A stretch of 64,000 nucleotides of DNA from Bauldia litoralis. Its GTDB lineage: Bacteria > Pseudomonadota > Alphaproteobacteria > Rhizobiales > Kaistiaceae. Made by a program: the position numbers and the translations under genes. Location of the stretch: the NCBI RefSeq assembly GCF_900104485.1, contig NZ_FMXQ01000008.1:124001-188000 (forward strand). The letters run 5' to 3'. Shown here in pieces: positions 17,231 through 27,138 of the stretch (positions within the stretch are counted from its first letter, which is position 1; each line of letters starts with the position of its first letter). The notes under the pieces are model-generated. The model was not told the DNA's origin and made no database searches. It saw only the letters and a program-made list of their open reading frames with translations.

Positions 17231-18535
17231 TCAGGCGCTGCCCAGCCCCTCGGCTTCGCGACGGAGGCTGACAGCCTGGTTGTCGCCGATGGTCACGTCC
17301 GACCAGCGCACCGCTTCACCCTCCGCCACGTCATGGTCGAGGGTCACGCCATGGGCGAGACCGATTGGCAGCGCGCCATGGGCCAGGCTGCGATCGGCCG
17401 GCCAGAGCTTGCCCCACACCGTGTAGCCGCCTTCGCCGTCGAGCTTCTCACCGGCCTTGAGATTGCGCTTGGCGACCGCCACCGCGTCGCCGCGGAAGGA
17501 CATGGTGCTGCCCGTCGGCTCGCCGCGCAGCGCCGCCGACAGCACCGAAATCCCGAGTTCAAGTCCGATCAGGTGATAGGGGCGGTAGAGCGCGCCGTAT
17601 CGTCCAGAGGGGTCAGTCCGCATGCCGTATTGCTCGAAGCAGCTGGCGGTGTAGTCGTTGGTCGCCTCGATGACGACATAGACGCCCCAGCGCAGGTCGC
17701 GCTCGACCGGGCTGCCGTCGCGATTGAGCGACGAGACCACTTCGACCATGCCGCGGCTTTCGAGCTGACCGCCATCCGACTTCGGCTTGAGGATCGTCGG
17801 CAGGTCGTCGACGCCGCAGGGCGGGAAGCGCAGGCCGTCAGACGGCACGGCGAGGCCACAGGCATTGGCGATTGCCGCCATCTCGATCGACGACTTGGTG
17901 CCATCGAGGAAGGAATTAAACATCTGTGGGTTCATGCCCGCCGCCTTGGCCCGGGCGGGGTCGAGGCCGTAGTGGCTCCAGACATCGTCCGGGGTCACGG
18001 CGTGGTACTCGGGCATGTACTTGGTGCCCTTGCCGGCGGCGATGACCTGGAAGCCGGCGGCGCGGGCCCAGTCGACCTGCTCGGCGACGAGGGCAGGCTG
18101 GTCGCCATAGGCCATCGAATAGACGACGCCGGCGGCGCGGGCGCGGGCGGCGAGCGCCGGCCCGGCCAGCACGTCGGCCTCGACATTGACCATGACGATA
18201 TGCTTGCCGGCCTCGATCGCGGCGAGCGCGTGGCGGATGCCGGCGGCCGGGTTGCCGGTGACCTCGACGACGACCTCGATATCGTCGCGAGCGATGGCTT
18301 CGGCACCGTCCTCGGTGAAATCGCAGGCGGCGATGCGCTCCTCGTCCCATCCGACGTTGCGGCAGGCGGCCTTGGCCCGCTCGATGTCGAGATCGACGAT
18401 GACGTTGATCCTGAGACCCGGCGACGTCGGGGCCTGGGAGAGGAACATCGAGCCGAATTTACCGGCGCCGATGACGGCGACGCCGATCGGTCCCTTGGTG
18501 GCGGCGCGTTCGGCGGCGAGGCGAGCGAGATTCAT
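17231..18535 (-). CDS. Predicted homoserine-dehydrogenase-like oxidoreductase with SAF domain (COG4091 type)
   Basis: A 434-residue protein. The N-terminal Rossmann domain contains IGVAVIGAGKFGSMF, then VVEVTGNPAAGIRHALAAIEAGKHIVMVNVEAD, a homoserine-dehydrogenase-like NAD(P)-binding core. The C-terminal part (GDAVAVAKRNLKAGEKLDGEGGYTVWGKL ... GVTLDHDVAEGEAVRWSDV) is an SAF/AFP-like domain. This two-part architecture is widespread in Rhizobiales, where some copies act in carbohydrate-acid catabolism; the reaction of this one is unknown. The start at 18535 (MNLARLAAERAA) is preferred over the frame opening at 18598. Confidence 0.82.
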   Translation of the reverse strand: MNLARLAAERAATKGPIGVAVIGAGKFGSMFLSQAPTSPGLRINVIVDLDIERAKAACRNVGWDEERIAACDFTEDGAEAIARDDIEVVVEVTGNPAAGIRHALAAIEAGKHIVMVNVEADVLAGPALAARARAAGVVYSMAYGDQPALVAEQVDWARAAGFQVIAAGKGTKYMPEYHAVTPDDVWSHYGLDPARAKAAGMNPQMFNSFLDGTKSSIEMAAIANACGLAVPSDGLRFPPCGVDDLPTILKPKSDGGQLESRGMVEVVSSLNRDGSPVERDLRWGVYVVIEATNDYTASCFEQYGMRTDPSGRYGALYRPYHLIGLELGISVLSAALRGEPTGSTMSFRGDAVAVAKRNLKAGEKLDGEGGYTVWGKLWPADRSLAHGALPIGLAHGVTLDHDVAEGEAVRWSDVTIGDNQAVSLRREAEGLGSA

Positions 18536-18652
18536 CGGGTCTTCTTTCAGGGCGGTGGGAGACCAGCGTCTTTTCGCCGGTCGCGCCCTTGCAGACAAGC
18601 CCCGTCTAACGCCGACCCTCTCTTGCAGTTTCGACCGGCCCGGTTTGGCTGT

Positions 18653-18988
18653 TCAGCCGCCGGGAGCGAAGAATCCGATGGCCCGGCCGATGATCAATTC
18701 CATCAGGTCGTCACGCAGTCGCTTGAGCCGCGCCGCGGTGATGCCGGCAGCCGCCAGGGAGGCGAGGATCGCCAGGTCCTTCTGGCTCTTCATCAAAAAG
18801 GAAAACTCCTGCGCGGTGAGTTGGCCTTCCGCCAAGGCATTGCCCCAGCGCTCGACCTTTTCCTGGGTGCTTTCAAGAAAGGATCCTGCGTCGGTCGTCA
18901 GTTGCTGCGTGTAGTCCTTGAGCGCACCGACAGCCAGCGCCTTGACGCCTTCCAGGACATCCGCAACGAAATCGTCGAAATCCTTCAC
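18653..18988 (-). CDS. Hypothetical 111-aa protein encoded behind a lipoprotein
   Basis: The GTG at 18988 is preceded at 4 bases by GAGGAGGT, one of the strongest ribosome-binding sites in the window, and this fixes the start. The product begins VKDFDDFVADVLEGVKALAVGALKDYTQQL and is mostly helical, with a hydrophobic middle (LAILASLAAAGITAA) and a C-terminal hydrophobic patch ending FFAPGG. It starts 10 bases after the lipoprotein gene, so the two form an operon and may act together at the envelope. No family recognised. Confidence 0.6.
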   Translation of the reverse strand: MKDFDDFVADVLEGVKALAVGALKDYTQQLTTDAGSFLESTQEKVERWGNALAEGQLTAQEFSFLMKSQKDLAILASLAAAGITAARLKRLRDDLMELIIGRAIGFFAPGG

Positions 18989-18998
18989 GGGGACCTCC

Positions 18999-19457
18999 TC
19001 AGCCGGAACGGCACGCGGATGCCGATTGCTTGTTTGCCTCGAGGCAGATGATGTAGTCGAACCCTTCCGCGATCTGCGCCTTCGCCTCGGCGAGGAAGAA
19101 GGACGAGAGGCGCCCGTTCTCCCGCCACATCCGCACGAGCCCTCCATAAAGATTGCGGTCCGAATCGCGCATGATGCGCCACTGTTCGGCTGAAAGCCGG
19201 TTGTTGGGCGTTCCCGCGGCAAATTCGTAGGCGGCATCTATCCTGACGTTCAGCGCGTCGACCTGGGCCGCGTGACTGGAATAGGGCTCGTCGGCCCGGG
19301 CGACGAGCGCCAGCGTCTCGGCCTTCAACGTCGTGGCGTTGGTGTAAGCCTGAAGGCTGTATTCGCCGATTGGCAGCGAACTGCAGGCGGCCAGCGAGAC
19401 GGCCGCCACGAGAGCGATCGCCAGCCAATGCAGTCGGGTTCCGAGGTGTGCCGCCAT
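18999..19457 (-). CDS. Small predicted lipoprotein
   Basis: From the ATG at 19457, which has GGAGGG about 5 bases upstream, the product is a 152-residue protein with a lipoprotein signal: a basic start, the hydrophobic run WLAIALVAAVSLAAC and lipobox LAAC. Maturation would leave about 131 residues, mostly helical, anchored in the outer or inner membrane. Two later cysteines (IICLE and SACRSG) remain. Function unknown; it heads a two-gene operon. Confidence 0.7.
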   Translation of the reverse strand: MAAHLGTRLHWLAIALVAAVSLAACSSLPIGEYSLQAYTNATTLKAETLALVARADEPYSSHAAQVDALNVRIDAAYEFAAGTPNNRLSAEQWRIMRDSDRNLYGGLVRMWRENGRLSSFFLAEAKAQIAEGFDYIICLEANKQSASACRSG

Positions 19458-19565
19458 CTTCCCTCCGGAGCGCAACCGCGCCCTTCACGGGATCTAACCC
19501 TGCGCCAAGACTAGCATACAACCGGGAGTATTGCCAAAACTGCACGGATGCGCTTGGCGCGATGA

Positions 19566-20843
<1,278 letters not shown>

Positions 20844-20899
20844 GACAGGCGGGGAGAGCGGGCATCGGAGCCTTCGGTGCAGGGCCGGAAACCGCCAGC

Positions 20900-22156
20900 G
20901 TGGAGGCACTCCGCGCCCACCAGTTCGAGCGTCTCAAGACGACGATCGCGCACGTTCTCGACCGGGTGCCGCGCTACCGGGAGAAACTCACGGCCGCCGG
21001 GGTGGGCCTCGACGACCTGACGTCGCTCGACGACCTGGTGCGGTTTCCCTTCACGACCAAGGACGACCTGCGCGCATGCTACCCGTTCGGGATGTTCGCC
21101 GCGCCGATGGAAGACATCGTGCGGCTGCATGTCTCGAGTGGCACGACCGGCAAGCCGACGGTGGTCGGCTACACGGCCGGCGATATCGACCGCTGGGCCG
21201 ATATCATGGCGCGATCGCTGCAGGCGGTCGGCGTCGGACCGGCCGACCTGGTGCATATCGCCTTCGGCTACGGGTTGTTCACCGGCGGCCTCGGTTGGCA
21301 CTACGGGGTTGAGCGCCTCGGCGCGACCGTGATCCCGGCAAGCGGCGGCTTTACCGACCGGCAGGTCGACCTGATGCGGGACTTCCGGCCGACGGTGCTG
21401 CTGGCGACGCCGTCCTATGCGCTGGTCATCGCAGACGCTTTCGCGGCGCGCGGCTTCGATCCGGCAGATTGCGGCTTACGGACCGTGATCTGCGGCGCCG
21501 AGCCATGGTCGGAGGGGATGCGTGCCGAGATCGAAGCGCGCTTCCGCGTCGAGGCTTACGATTCCTACGGGCTGTCGGAGGTGATCGGCCCCGGCGTCGC
21601 CCAGGAGCGGGCGGGAGACAAGGGGGCTCTGACAATCTTCGAGGATCACTTCTATCCCGAGGTCGTCGATCCCGAGACGGGCGCGATCATGCCCGAGGGC
21701 GAGCCGGGCGAGGCCGTCTTCACCTCGCTGACCAAGGAGGGTTTCCCGGTCATTCGCTACCGGACCCGGGACCTGACGCGGCTTTTGCCGCCAGTCGATG
21801 GGCCGATGCGGCGGATCGCGCGGGTGGCCGGGCGCAGCGACGACATGCTGATCATCCGCGGGGTGAACGTGTTTCCGTCGCAGATCGAGGCTATCCTGAC
21901 CGGCGAGCCGCGGCTGGCGCCCTGTTACCTCCTCGAGATCCGGCGACGCGGGCGGCTCGACGAACTGACAGTCAAGGTCGAGACACGGACGGTCGAGGCG
22001 GCGGAAGCGAACGGGGGCGATATCGGCCGGCACGCGGAACGTCTGATAAAGGACCACGTTGGCGTCGGCGCGACGGTCGTGGTGGTGCCGCCCGGGACCA
22101 TCGAGCGCTCGCAGGGCAAGGCCAGGCGCGTGGTCGATCTCAGGCCCGCATCGTGA
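20900..22156 (+). CDS. Phenylacetate-CoA ligase-like enzyme (PaaK family)
   Basis: A 418-residue acyl-adenylate-forming enzyme. VVRLH-type block LHVSSGTTGKPTVVGYT is the P-loop-like AMP-binding motif, followed by YDSYGLSEVIGPGVAQE and VIRYRTRDLTRLLP, then GRSDDMLIIRGVNVFPSQIE and a C-terminal PaaK domain ending QGKARRVVDLR. It activates an aryl-acetic or aryl-carboxylic acid to its CoA thioester. No paa ring-epoxidase genes are nearby. Instead a DpgC-like dioxygenase follows 68 bases later, suggesting that the two act in sequence. It starts at GTG; close relatives carry a few more residues upstream. Confidence 0.87.
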   Translation: MEALRAHQFERLKTTIAHVLDRVPRYREKLTAAGVGLDDLTSLDDLVRFPFTTKDDLRACYPFGMFAAPMEDIVRLHVSSGTTGKPTVVGYTAGDIDRWADIMARSLQAVGVGPADLVHIAFGYGLFTGGLGWHYGVERLGATVIPASGGFTDRQVDLMRDFRPTVLLATPSYALVIADAFAARGFDPADCGLRTVICGAEPWSEGMRAEIEARFRVEAYDSYGLSEVIGPGVAQERAGDKGALTIFEDHFYPEVVDPETGAIMPEGEPGEAVFTSLTKEGFPVIRYRTRDLTRLLPPVDGPMRRIARVAGRSDDMLIIRGVNVFPSQIEAILTGEPRLAPCYLLEIRRRGRLDELTVKVETRTVEAAEANGGDIGRHAERLIKDHVGVGATVVVVPPGTIERSQGKARRVVDLRPAS

Positions 22157-22224
22157 TTGCCTCGGCGTCTCTCGCCGGTTGGAACACCTGAAGACAACGA
22201 ATTGCGTATTGGGGAACGATAGTC

Positions 22225-23628
22225 ATGGATGCAGAAGGCAATACCGCGTTGGACGCTCTCATCGCCGCCGGCCTCGATTCCGAGGCGGTTCATGGATGGG
22301 GCGCGGCGGAACCGGCTCGGACCGCCGACATCACGACCGATCGGCATCGATATTCGGCATTCTGGGACCGTTCGACGGGGCTGATAGACGCGTTGCCGAC
22401 CAAGTCGAAGCGGACCGAGGCCGAGGCGGCAGCGGCGGCACACATCTTCGCGGTGGCGCGGGAGAGCCGCGAGCGCTTCCTCGCGGTCCATGCGGCGGCG
22501 GTTTATGAGGAAATCACCGACCGGCGCGGTCGGCATGTGCGTCTCGAGGATCTGGTCCTCGCCGCCGCGGCGGCGATTCCCGGCCTGACGCCGACCGAGG
22601 AGGAAGTCGCGGCCGAGTCCCGACTCCACCAGGGAGACAAGGACGGCGTCGAGATCGACCAAGGGATCTTCCTTGCCCAGACGCTCGCCGTCGAGGAGGC
22701 CGGTCTGCATCTCTGTCACGCGATGCTGCTGCCGCGGGCCGAGACGGCGGAGCACCTCGAGCGCTTCGTCGCCGATGGCGTGCTCGATCTCGGCACGGTC
22801 AGGCTCGAGCGACGGGGCAAGGCGGTGTTGCTCACCGCCACCAATCCGCGCTTCCTCAATGCCGAGGACACGACGACCCTCGACCTGATGGAAATTGCCG
22901 TCGACGTGGCGACCCTCGATCCGGTCAGCGAGATCGCGGTGATGCGCGGCGGCAAGGCGGAGCATCCGAAATACCAGGGCCGGAGCGTCTTCGGCAGCGG
23001 CATCAACCTGACGCATCTCTATTGCGGCAAGATACCCTTCGTCTGGTTCCTCAAGCGCGACCTCGGCTACGTCCACAAGATGCTGCGCGGCGTCGCCCGG
23101 CCGGACTCGCTGCCCGACGACGTCCGCGGGCGGGGGATCGAGAAGCCGTGGGTGGCGGCGGTGGATACCTTCGCGATCGGCGGCCATTGCCAACTCCTGT
23201 TGGTCGCCGACTACGTGCTGGCGGCCGACGATGCCTTCATGACGTTGCCGGCGCGCAAGGAGGGGATCATCCCGGGCTTTGCCAACCTCCGCCTGCCGCG
23301 CCACACCGGCGACCGCATTGCCCGCGAGGCGATCCAGTATGAACTGAAGCTCGTCTGCGACAGCCAGCAGGGGCGGCTGATCTGCGACGAGATCGCCTCG
23401 GCGGACGCGATGGGAGAGGCGATCGACAAGGTGGTCACCGGGCTGACCTCGGCCGGCGTCGTCAGCGCGGTCGGCAACCGCCGCGCTTTCCGGGTCGGAG
23501 AGGAGCCGCTCGACCTCTTTCGCCGCTATGCCTCGGTCTATGCCCGCGAGCAGGCCTACTGCCACTTCAGCCCGGCGCTGATCGCCAACCTGGAACGCAA
23601 CTGGGATGCCAAGAACCGCAAGGCGTGA
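22225..23628 (+). CDS. DpgC-like (crotonase-fold, cofactor-free) aryl-acetyl-CoA dioxygenase
   Basis: A 467-residue protein with an N-terminal helical region and a C-terminal crotonase core (IEKPWVAAVDTFAIGGHCQLL, with the oxyanion-hole glycines; LPARKEGIIPGFANLRLP). The ESRLHQGDKDGVEIDQGIFLAQTL block and the overall length fit the DpgC family. DpgC, from glycopeptide-antibiotic gene clusters, oxidises 3,5-dihydroxyphenylacetyl-CoA with oxygen and without metal or flavin. Here there is no antibiotic cluster; the upstream CoA ligase suggests catabolism of an aryl-acetate. Whether it is an oxygenase or a hydratase is inference. Confidence 0.78.
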   Translation: MDAEGNTALDALIAAGLDSEAVHGWGAAEPARTADITTDRHRYSAFWDRSTGLIDALPTKSKRTEAEAAAAAHIFAVARESRERFLAVHAAAVYEEITDRRGRHVRLEDLVLAAAAAIPGLTPTEEEVAAESRLHQGDKDGVEIDQGIFLAQTLAVEEAGLHLCHAMLLPRAETAEHLERFVADGVLDLGTVRLERRGKAVLLTATNPRFLNAEDTTTLDLMEIAVDVATLDPVSEIAVMRGGKAEHPKYQGRSVFGSGINLTHLYCGKIPFVWFLKRDLGYVHKMLRGVARPDSLPDDVRGRGIEKPWVAAVDTFAIGGHCQLLLVADYVLAADDAFMTLPARKEGIIPGFANLRLPRHTGDRIAREAIQYELKLVCDSQQGRLICDEIASADAMGEAIDKVVTGLTSAGVVSAVGNRRAFRVGEEPLDLFRRYASVYAREQAYCHFSPALIANLERNWDAKNRKA

Positions 23629-24061
23629 GGTCTCAACGGGCGGCGCGGCCTCTGTCGGCGATCCGGCCGTCAGGGCGGTGATAGACGCCACGCCGCAGCC
23701 GGCGCGGGACCGGTTGCTCGCCTTGCGGGCGCTGATCCTCGAAACCGCCGACGCCACGCCGGGCGTCGGCCGGATCGAGGAGACGCTCAAGTGGGGGCAG
23801 CCGAGCTACCTGACGCCCGAGACGAGGAGCGGCACCACCATCCGGATTGATACGGTGAGGGACGAGCCGGGTCGCGTGGCCCTCTACGTCCACTGCCAGA
23901 CCCGCCTCATCGACCGCTTTCGCGAGCTTTATCCCGACGACCTGTCCTTCGAGGGCAATCGCGCCGTGCTGCTCGGCGCGGATGCGCCGCTTCCCGAGGC
24001 ACCTCTGCGCCATTGCATCGGGCTGGCGCTGACCTATCACGCAGAGAAGAAGCGCCGCTAG
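23606..24061 (+). CDS. DUF1801 domain protein
   Basis: A 151-residue protein overlapping the DpgC-like gene by 23 bases. Blocks VRAVIDATPQPARDRLLALRALILETA, IEETLKWGQPSYLTPE and HCIGLALTYHAEKKRR match the DUF1801 (YdhG-like) fold. Family members are small soluble proteins with no assigned activity. The overlap suggests co-expression with the two aromatic-acid genes, but the domain is found in many contexts. A hairpin follows the stop. Confidence 0.78.
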   Translation: MPRTARREVSTGGAASVGDPAVRAVIDATPQPARDRLLALRALILETADATPGVGRIEETLKWGQPSYLTPETRSGTTIRIDTVRDEPGRVALYVHCQTRLIDRFRELYPDDLSFEGNRAVLLGADAPLPEAPLRHCIGLALTYHAEKKRR

Positions 24062-24077
24062 AACAGGGCGCCGGGGC

Positions 24078-24105
24078 GGCCGCGGCGGAGTGATCCGCCA
24101 CGGCC
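24078..24105. terminator. Hairpin between convergent genes
   Basis: GGCCG-C-GGCGGA pairs with TCCGCC-A-CGGCC around a GTGA loop, one mismatch, followed by GTGTTTA. It lies 16 bases past the DUF1801 stop and 15 before the stop of the convergent hydrolase. The T run is weak. Confidence 0.5.
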
Positions 24106-24120
24106 GTGTTTATCGTCGCG

Positions 24121-25026
<906 letters not shown>

Positions 25027-25082
25027 CGGCTCTGTTCTCCGCTTCTGACTAAGGACAAGCGGCAGAGATCCGGTCTCCGAGG

Positions 25083-26060
25083 TCAGAGCCAGCCACGCCG
25101 CTTGAAGTAGAGATAGGGCAGCACTGCCGAGGCGACCATAAGGCCGATGGCGACGGGATAGCCGAATTGCCAGGACAATTCCGGCATGTCGGTGAAATTC
25201 ATGCCGTAGACCGTTCCGATCAGGGTCGGCGGGAAGAAGATCGTCGCCGCGATGGTGAGGACGCGGATCACCTCGTTCTGCTCGACCGAGATCAGGCCGA
25301 GGGTGGCGTCGAGCAGAAAGGTGATCTTGTTGGAGAGAAAGCCGACGTGATCCTCCAGCGAGCGAACGTCGCGGGCGATCAGCTTCAGGCGGTTCTTGTT
25401 GACGCCCTTGGTGAAGCCGCCGGGCAGGGTAAGGCTGGCGAACTGGATCAGGCGCTCGATCGAAGCGAGGCTCTCGCGGGCCTTGGCCGCGAGGTCGCCC
25501 TGGGTGCCGACATCGCCGATCAGTTGTTCGAGGCGGAGGCCGCCGCGACGCTCGGTGCGGGCGGCGAAGATATCCCGGTTGATGCGGTCGACATCGGCGC
25601 TGATCCGCTCGAGGACGTCGGCGGTCCGGTCAACCACCGCTTCGATGAGGCCAAGGAAGACCGATGGAATCGTGCCGCAGCGGCTGCCCGGCTTGCTGGC
25701 CCGGGCGAGAAACTGATGGAGGGCGCGCAGGTCGTCATAGCGCAGGGTGGCAATGCGCTGGTCGCCGGTGACGACGATGGTCAACGGGACCAGTGACGCC
25801 TCGCCCTTGTCGACGCCGGTCAGCACGGTCGCGGTCATGAAGACTGCGCCGTCCTCGCTGTAGAAGCGACTGGAGAACTCGATCTCCGACGCTTCCTCGC
25901 GGGTGGGAAGGCTGGCACTCAGAAAGACTTCGGTGGCGGCATCCTCGCTCGGCGTCGGGTGAACGAGGTCGACCCATCGCGTTTCCTCCGGCACCGGCCC
26001 GCCATCGGTCAGGTCGAGGCGCTTCGGGCCGCCGGGACTGAGGGTGTAGGCATCGAGCAT
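25083..26060 (-). CDS. corA: CorA-family magnesium/divalent metal transporter
   Basis: A 325-residue protein with a large cytoplasmic N-domain, a long helix, and two C-terminal membrane helices. The signature [11 protein letters not shown] (the GMN selectivity loop) sits between them, followed by the basic end YFKRRGWL. The funnel-shaped pentamer conducts Mg2+, and in some cases Co2+ or Ni2+. The length is normal. No riboswitch was recognised upstream. Confidence 0.93.
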   Translation of the reverse strand: MLDAYTLSPGGPKRLDLTDGGPVPEETRWVDLVHPTPSEDAATEVFLSASLPTREEASEIEFSSRFYSEDGAVFMTATVLTGVDKGEASLVPLTIVVTGDQRIATLRYDDLRALHQFLARASKPGSRCGTIPSVFLGLIEAVVDRTADVLERISADVDRINRDIFAARTERRGGLRLEQLIGDVGTQGDLAAKARESLASIERLIQFASLTLPGGFTKGVNKNRLKLIARDVRSLEDHVGFLSNKITFLLDATLGLISVEQNEVIRVLTIAATIFFPPTLIGTVYGMNFTDMPELSWQFGYPVAIGLMVASAVLPYLYFKRRGWL

Positions 26061-26265
26061 TCAGGAAACCTCGGCATGACTCAGCATGGAACTGACATGC
26101 ATACGCGCCGTTGATCAAGGGACGGTGAACCAAGCGCCCGCCCGCCATGCCTATACCGGCAACCGGGGTCGGACGAAACATCCATCGTAACGAGACAACG
26201 GCGGTCCTGACTGGCGGACAGCGTCGACGCCGACTTTCTTCAATCCCGCCAGAAGGAGAGTACCC

Positions 26266-26769
26266 ATGCGCGCTGCACACCTTGGAAAATCTGCGCGAGC
26301 CCTGGCGATTGCCGGCGCCGTCCTGTTTGCCGGCGGAGCGTTCTCCGGGCCGGTCGAAGCGGCGGAAGGCAGCCACGTCAAGATCGGCGTCCTGACCTGC
26401 GCTGCCGGCCCCAAGATCGGTCTGCTGATCACCTCGGCCGAGAAGATCGAATGCACCTTCGAACCTTCCGGGGCCGAGGCGGAGCAGTATTACGGCCGCA
26501 TCCGCAACTTCGGCCTCGACATCGGCGTGACCGCCGGCAGCGTCATCGTCTGGGGCGTGCTGGCGGCGCAGGATGACTATGCAGCGGGGTCGCTGGCAGG
26601 CGAGTATGTCGGCGTGTCCGCCGAGCAGACCGTGGTGCTGGGGCTTGGCGCCAATGTGCTTGTCGGCGGCTCCGACGACTCGCTCATCCTTCAGCCGCTC
26701 AGCGTTCAGGCGCAGGCCGGGCTGAACCTCGCCGTCGGCGTCAGCCGGATGGTGATCGAACAACGGTGA
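26266..26769 (+). CDS. DUF992 secreted protein
   Basis: A 167-residue protein with a signal peptide (ALAIAGAVLFAGGAFSGPVEA-A). KIGVLTCAAGPKIGLLITSAEKIECTFEPSG and IRNFGLDIGVTAGSVIVWGVLA are the family blocks, with the two conserved cysteines. DUF992 proteins are periplasmic, small and typical of Rhizobiales; no activity is known. AAGGAGAG lies 8 bases before the ATG. It is the last chromosomal gene before the integrated element. Confidence 0.9.
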   Translation: MRAAHLGKSARALAIAGAVLFAGGAFSGPVEAAEGSHVKIGVLTCAAGPKIGLLITSAEKIECTFEPSGAEAEQYYGRIRNFGLDIGVTAGSVIVWGVLAAQDDYAAGSLAGEYVGVSAEQTVVLGLGANVLVGGSDDSLILQPLSVQAQAGLNLAVGVSRMVIEQR

Positions 26770-26782
26770 CGGGCCGGATCGC

Positions 26783-26816
26783 GATGGGAGCGCCGGGCAA
26801 TGTCCCCGCTCCCATC
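26783..26816 (+). terminator. Hairpin after the DUF992 gene
   Basis: A perfect 10-bp stem (GATGGGAGCG / CGCTCCCATC) with inner GGG/CCC pairs lies 14 bases after the stop. There is no T run directly behind it, so it may be a transcript-stabilising or factor-dependent structure rather than a classical terminator. Confidence 0.45.
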
Positions 26817-26931
26817 CACCGGTCATCTTTCCGGAATGCGTCGACGGCTTGCCAGCCGCCCCGTTCCCTGAGACGATCCATTGAAGAGCGGAGGAAGGCT
26901 CAAGAACAATTGGAGAACGGGGAGGCGGCGC

Positions 26932-26949
26932 GATGTCTGACGGCAACAG
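26932..26949 (+). other. attL (18-bp core)
   Basis: GATGTCTGACGGCAACAG, identical to the right border at 43487-43504; the bases just outside differ on both sides. GGGGAGG stands 7 bases before the ATG inside it, evidently the original ribosome-binding site of the EF-G-like gene that is now 16.6 kb away. Confidence 0.88.
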
Positions 26950-27007
26950 GCACGCTGCATACGCTTGCCCATCGTTGCACAGCCCCTGCTACTCTAACCC
27001 CTTGATC

Positions 27008-27049
27008 TTGCACATAGTCTGCACAAAGCTTGCCCAAGGCTGCACAAGG
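27008..27049 (+). repeat. Tandem 10-11-bp TTGCACAAG-type repeats (candidate integrase arm sites)
   Basis: Four units (TTGCACATAG, CTGCACAAAG, TTGCCCAAGG, CTGCACAAGG) follow each other at one-helical-turn spacing. A fifth TTGCACA lies at 26975. They are between attL and the integrase gene, where arm-type integrase sites or excisionase sites usually lie. Confidence 0.5.
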
Positions 27050-27066
27050 CCGAACATTGTCGCGTG

Positions 27067-27093
27067 TTATGAAGGGAACCTTGCCTTTCATAA
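27067..27093. promoter_or_regulatory. Inverted repeat upstream of the integrase gene
   Basis: TTATGAAGGG and CCTTTCATAA are inverted around 7 bases, with one G-T wobble if read as RNA. It lies 45 bases before the integrase ATG and is either an operator or a leader hairpin. A single TTATGAAAGGG also occurs near the other border at 43444. Confidence 0.4.
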
Positions 27094-27138
27094 GTTCGCA
27101 ACCTAATCGTCGGGACCACCAAACGCGAGGAACCGACG

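Larger units (their letters stand above)
26933..27106 (+). pseudogene. Displaced 5' end of the EF-G-like gene fused to element sequence
   Basis: The ATG inside attL is still in place behind its original GGGGAGG. It encodes MSDGN, then runs into element DNA for 57 codons in all before a TAA at 27104. Whatever promoter served the EF-G-like gene should now transcribe this chimaeric open frame and continue toward the integrase 32 bases later. The peptide itself is probably meaningless. Confidence 0.6.
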
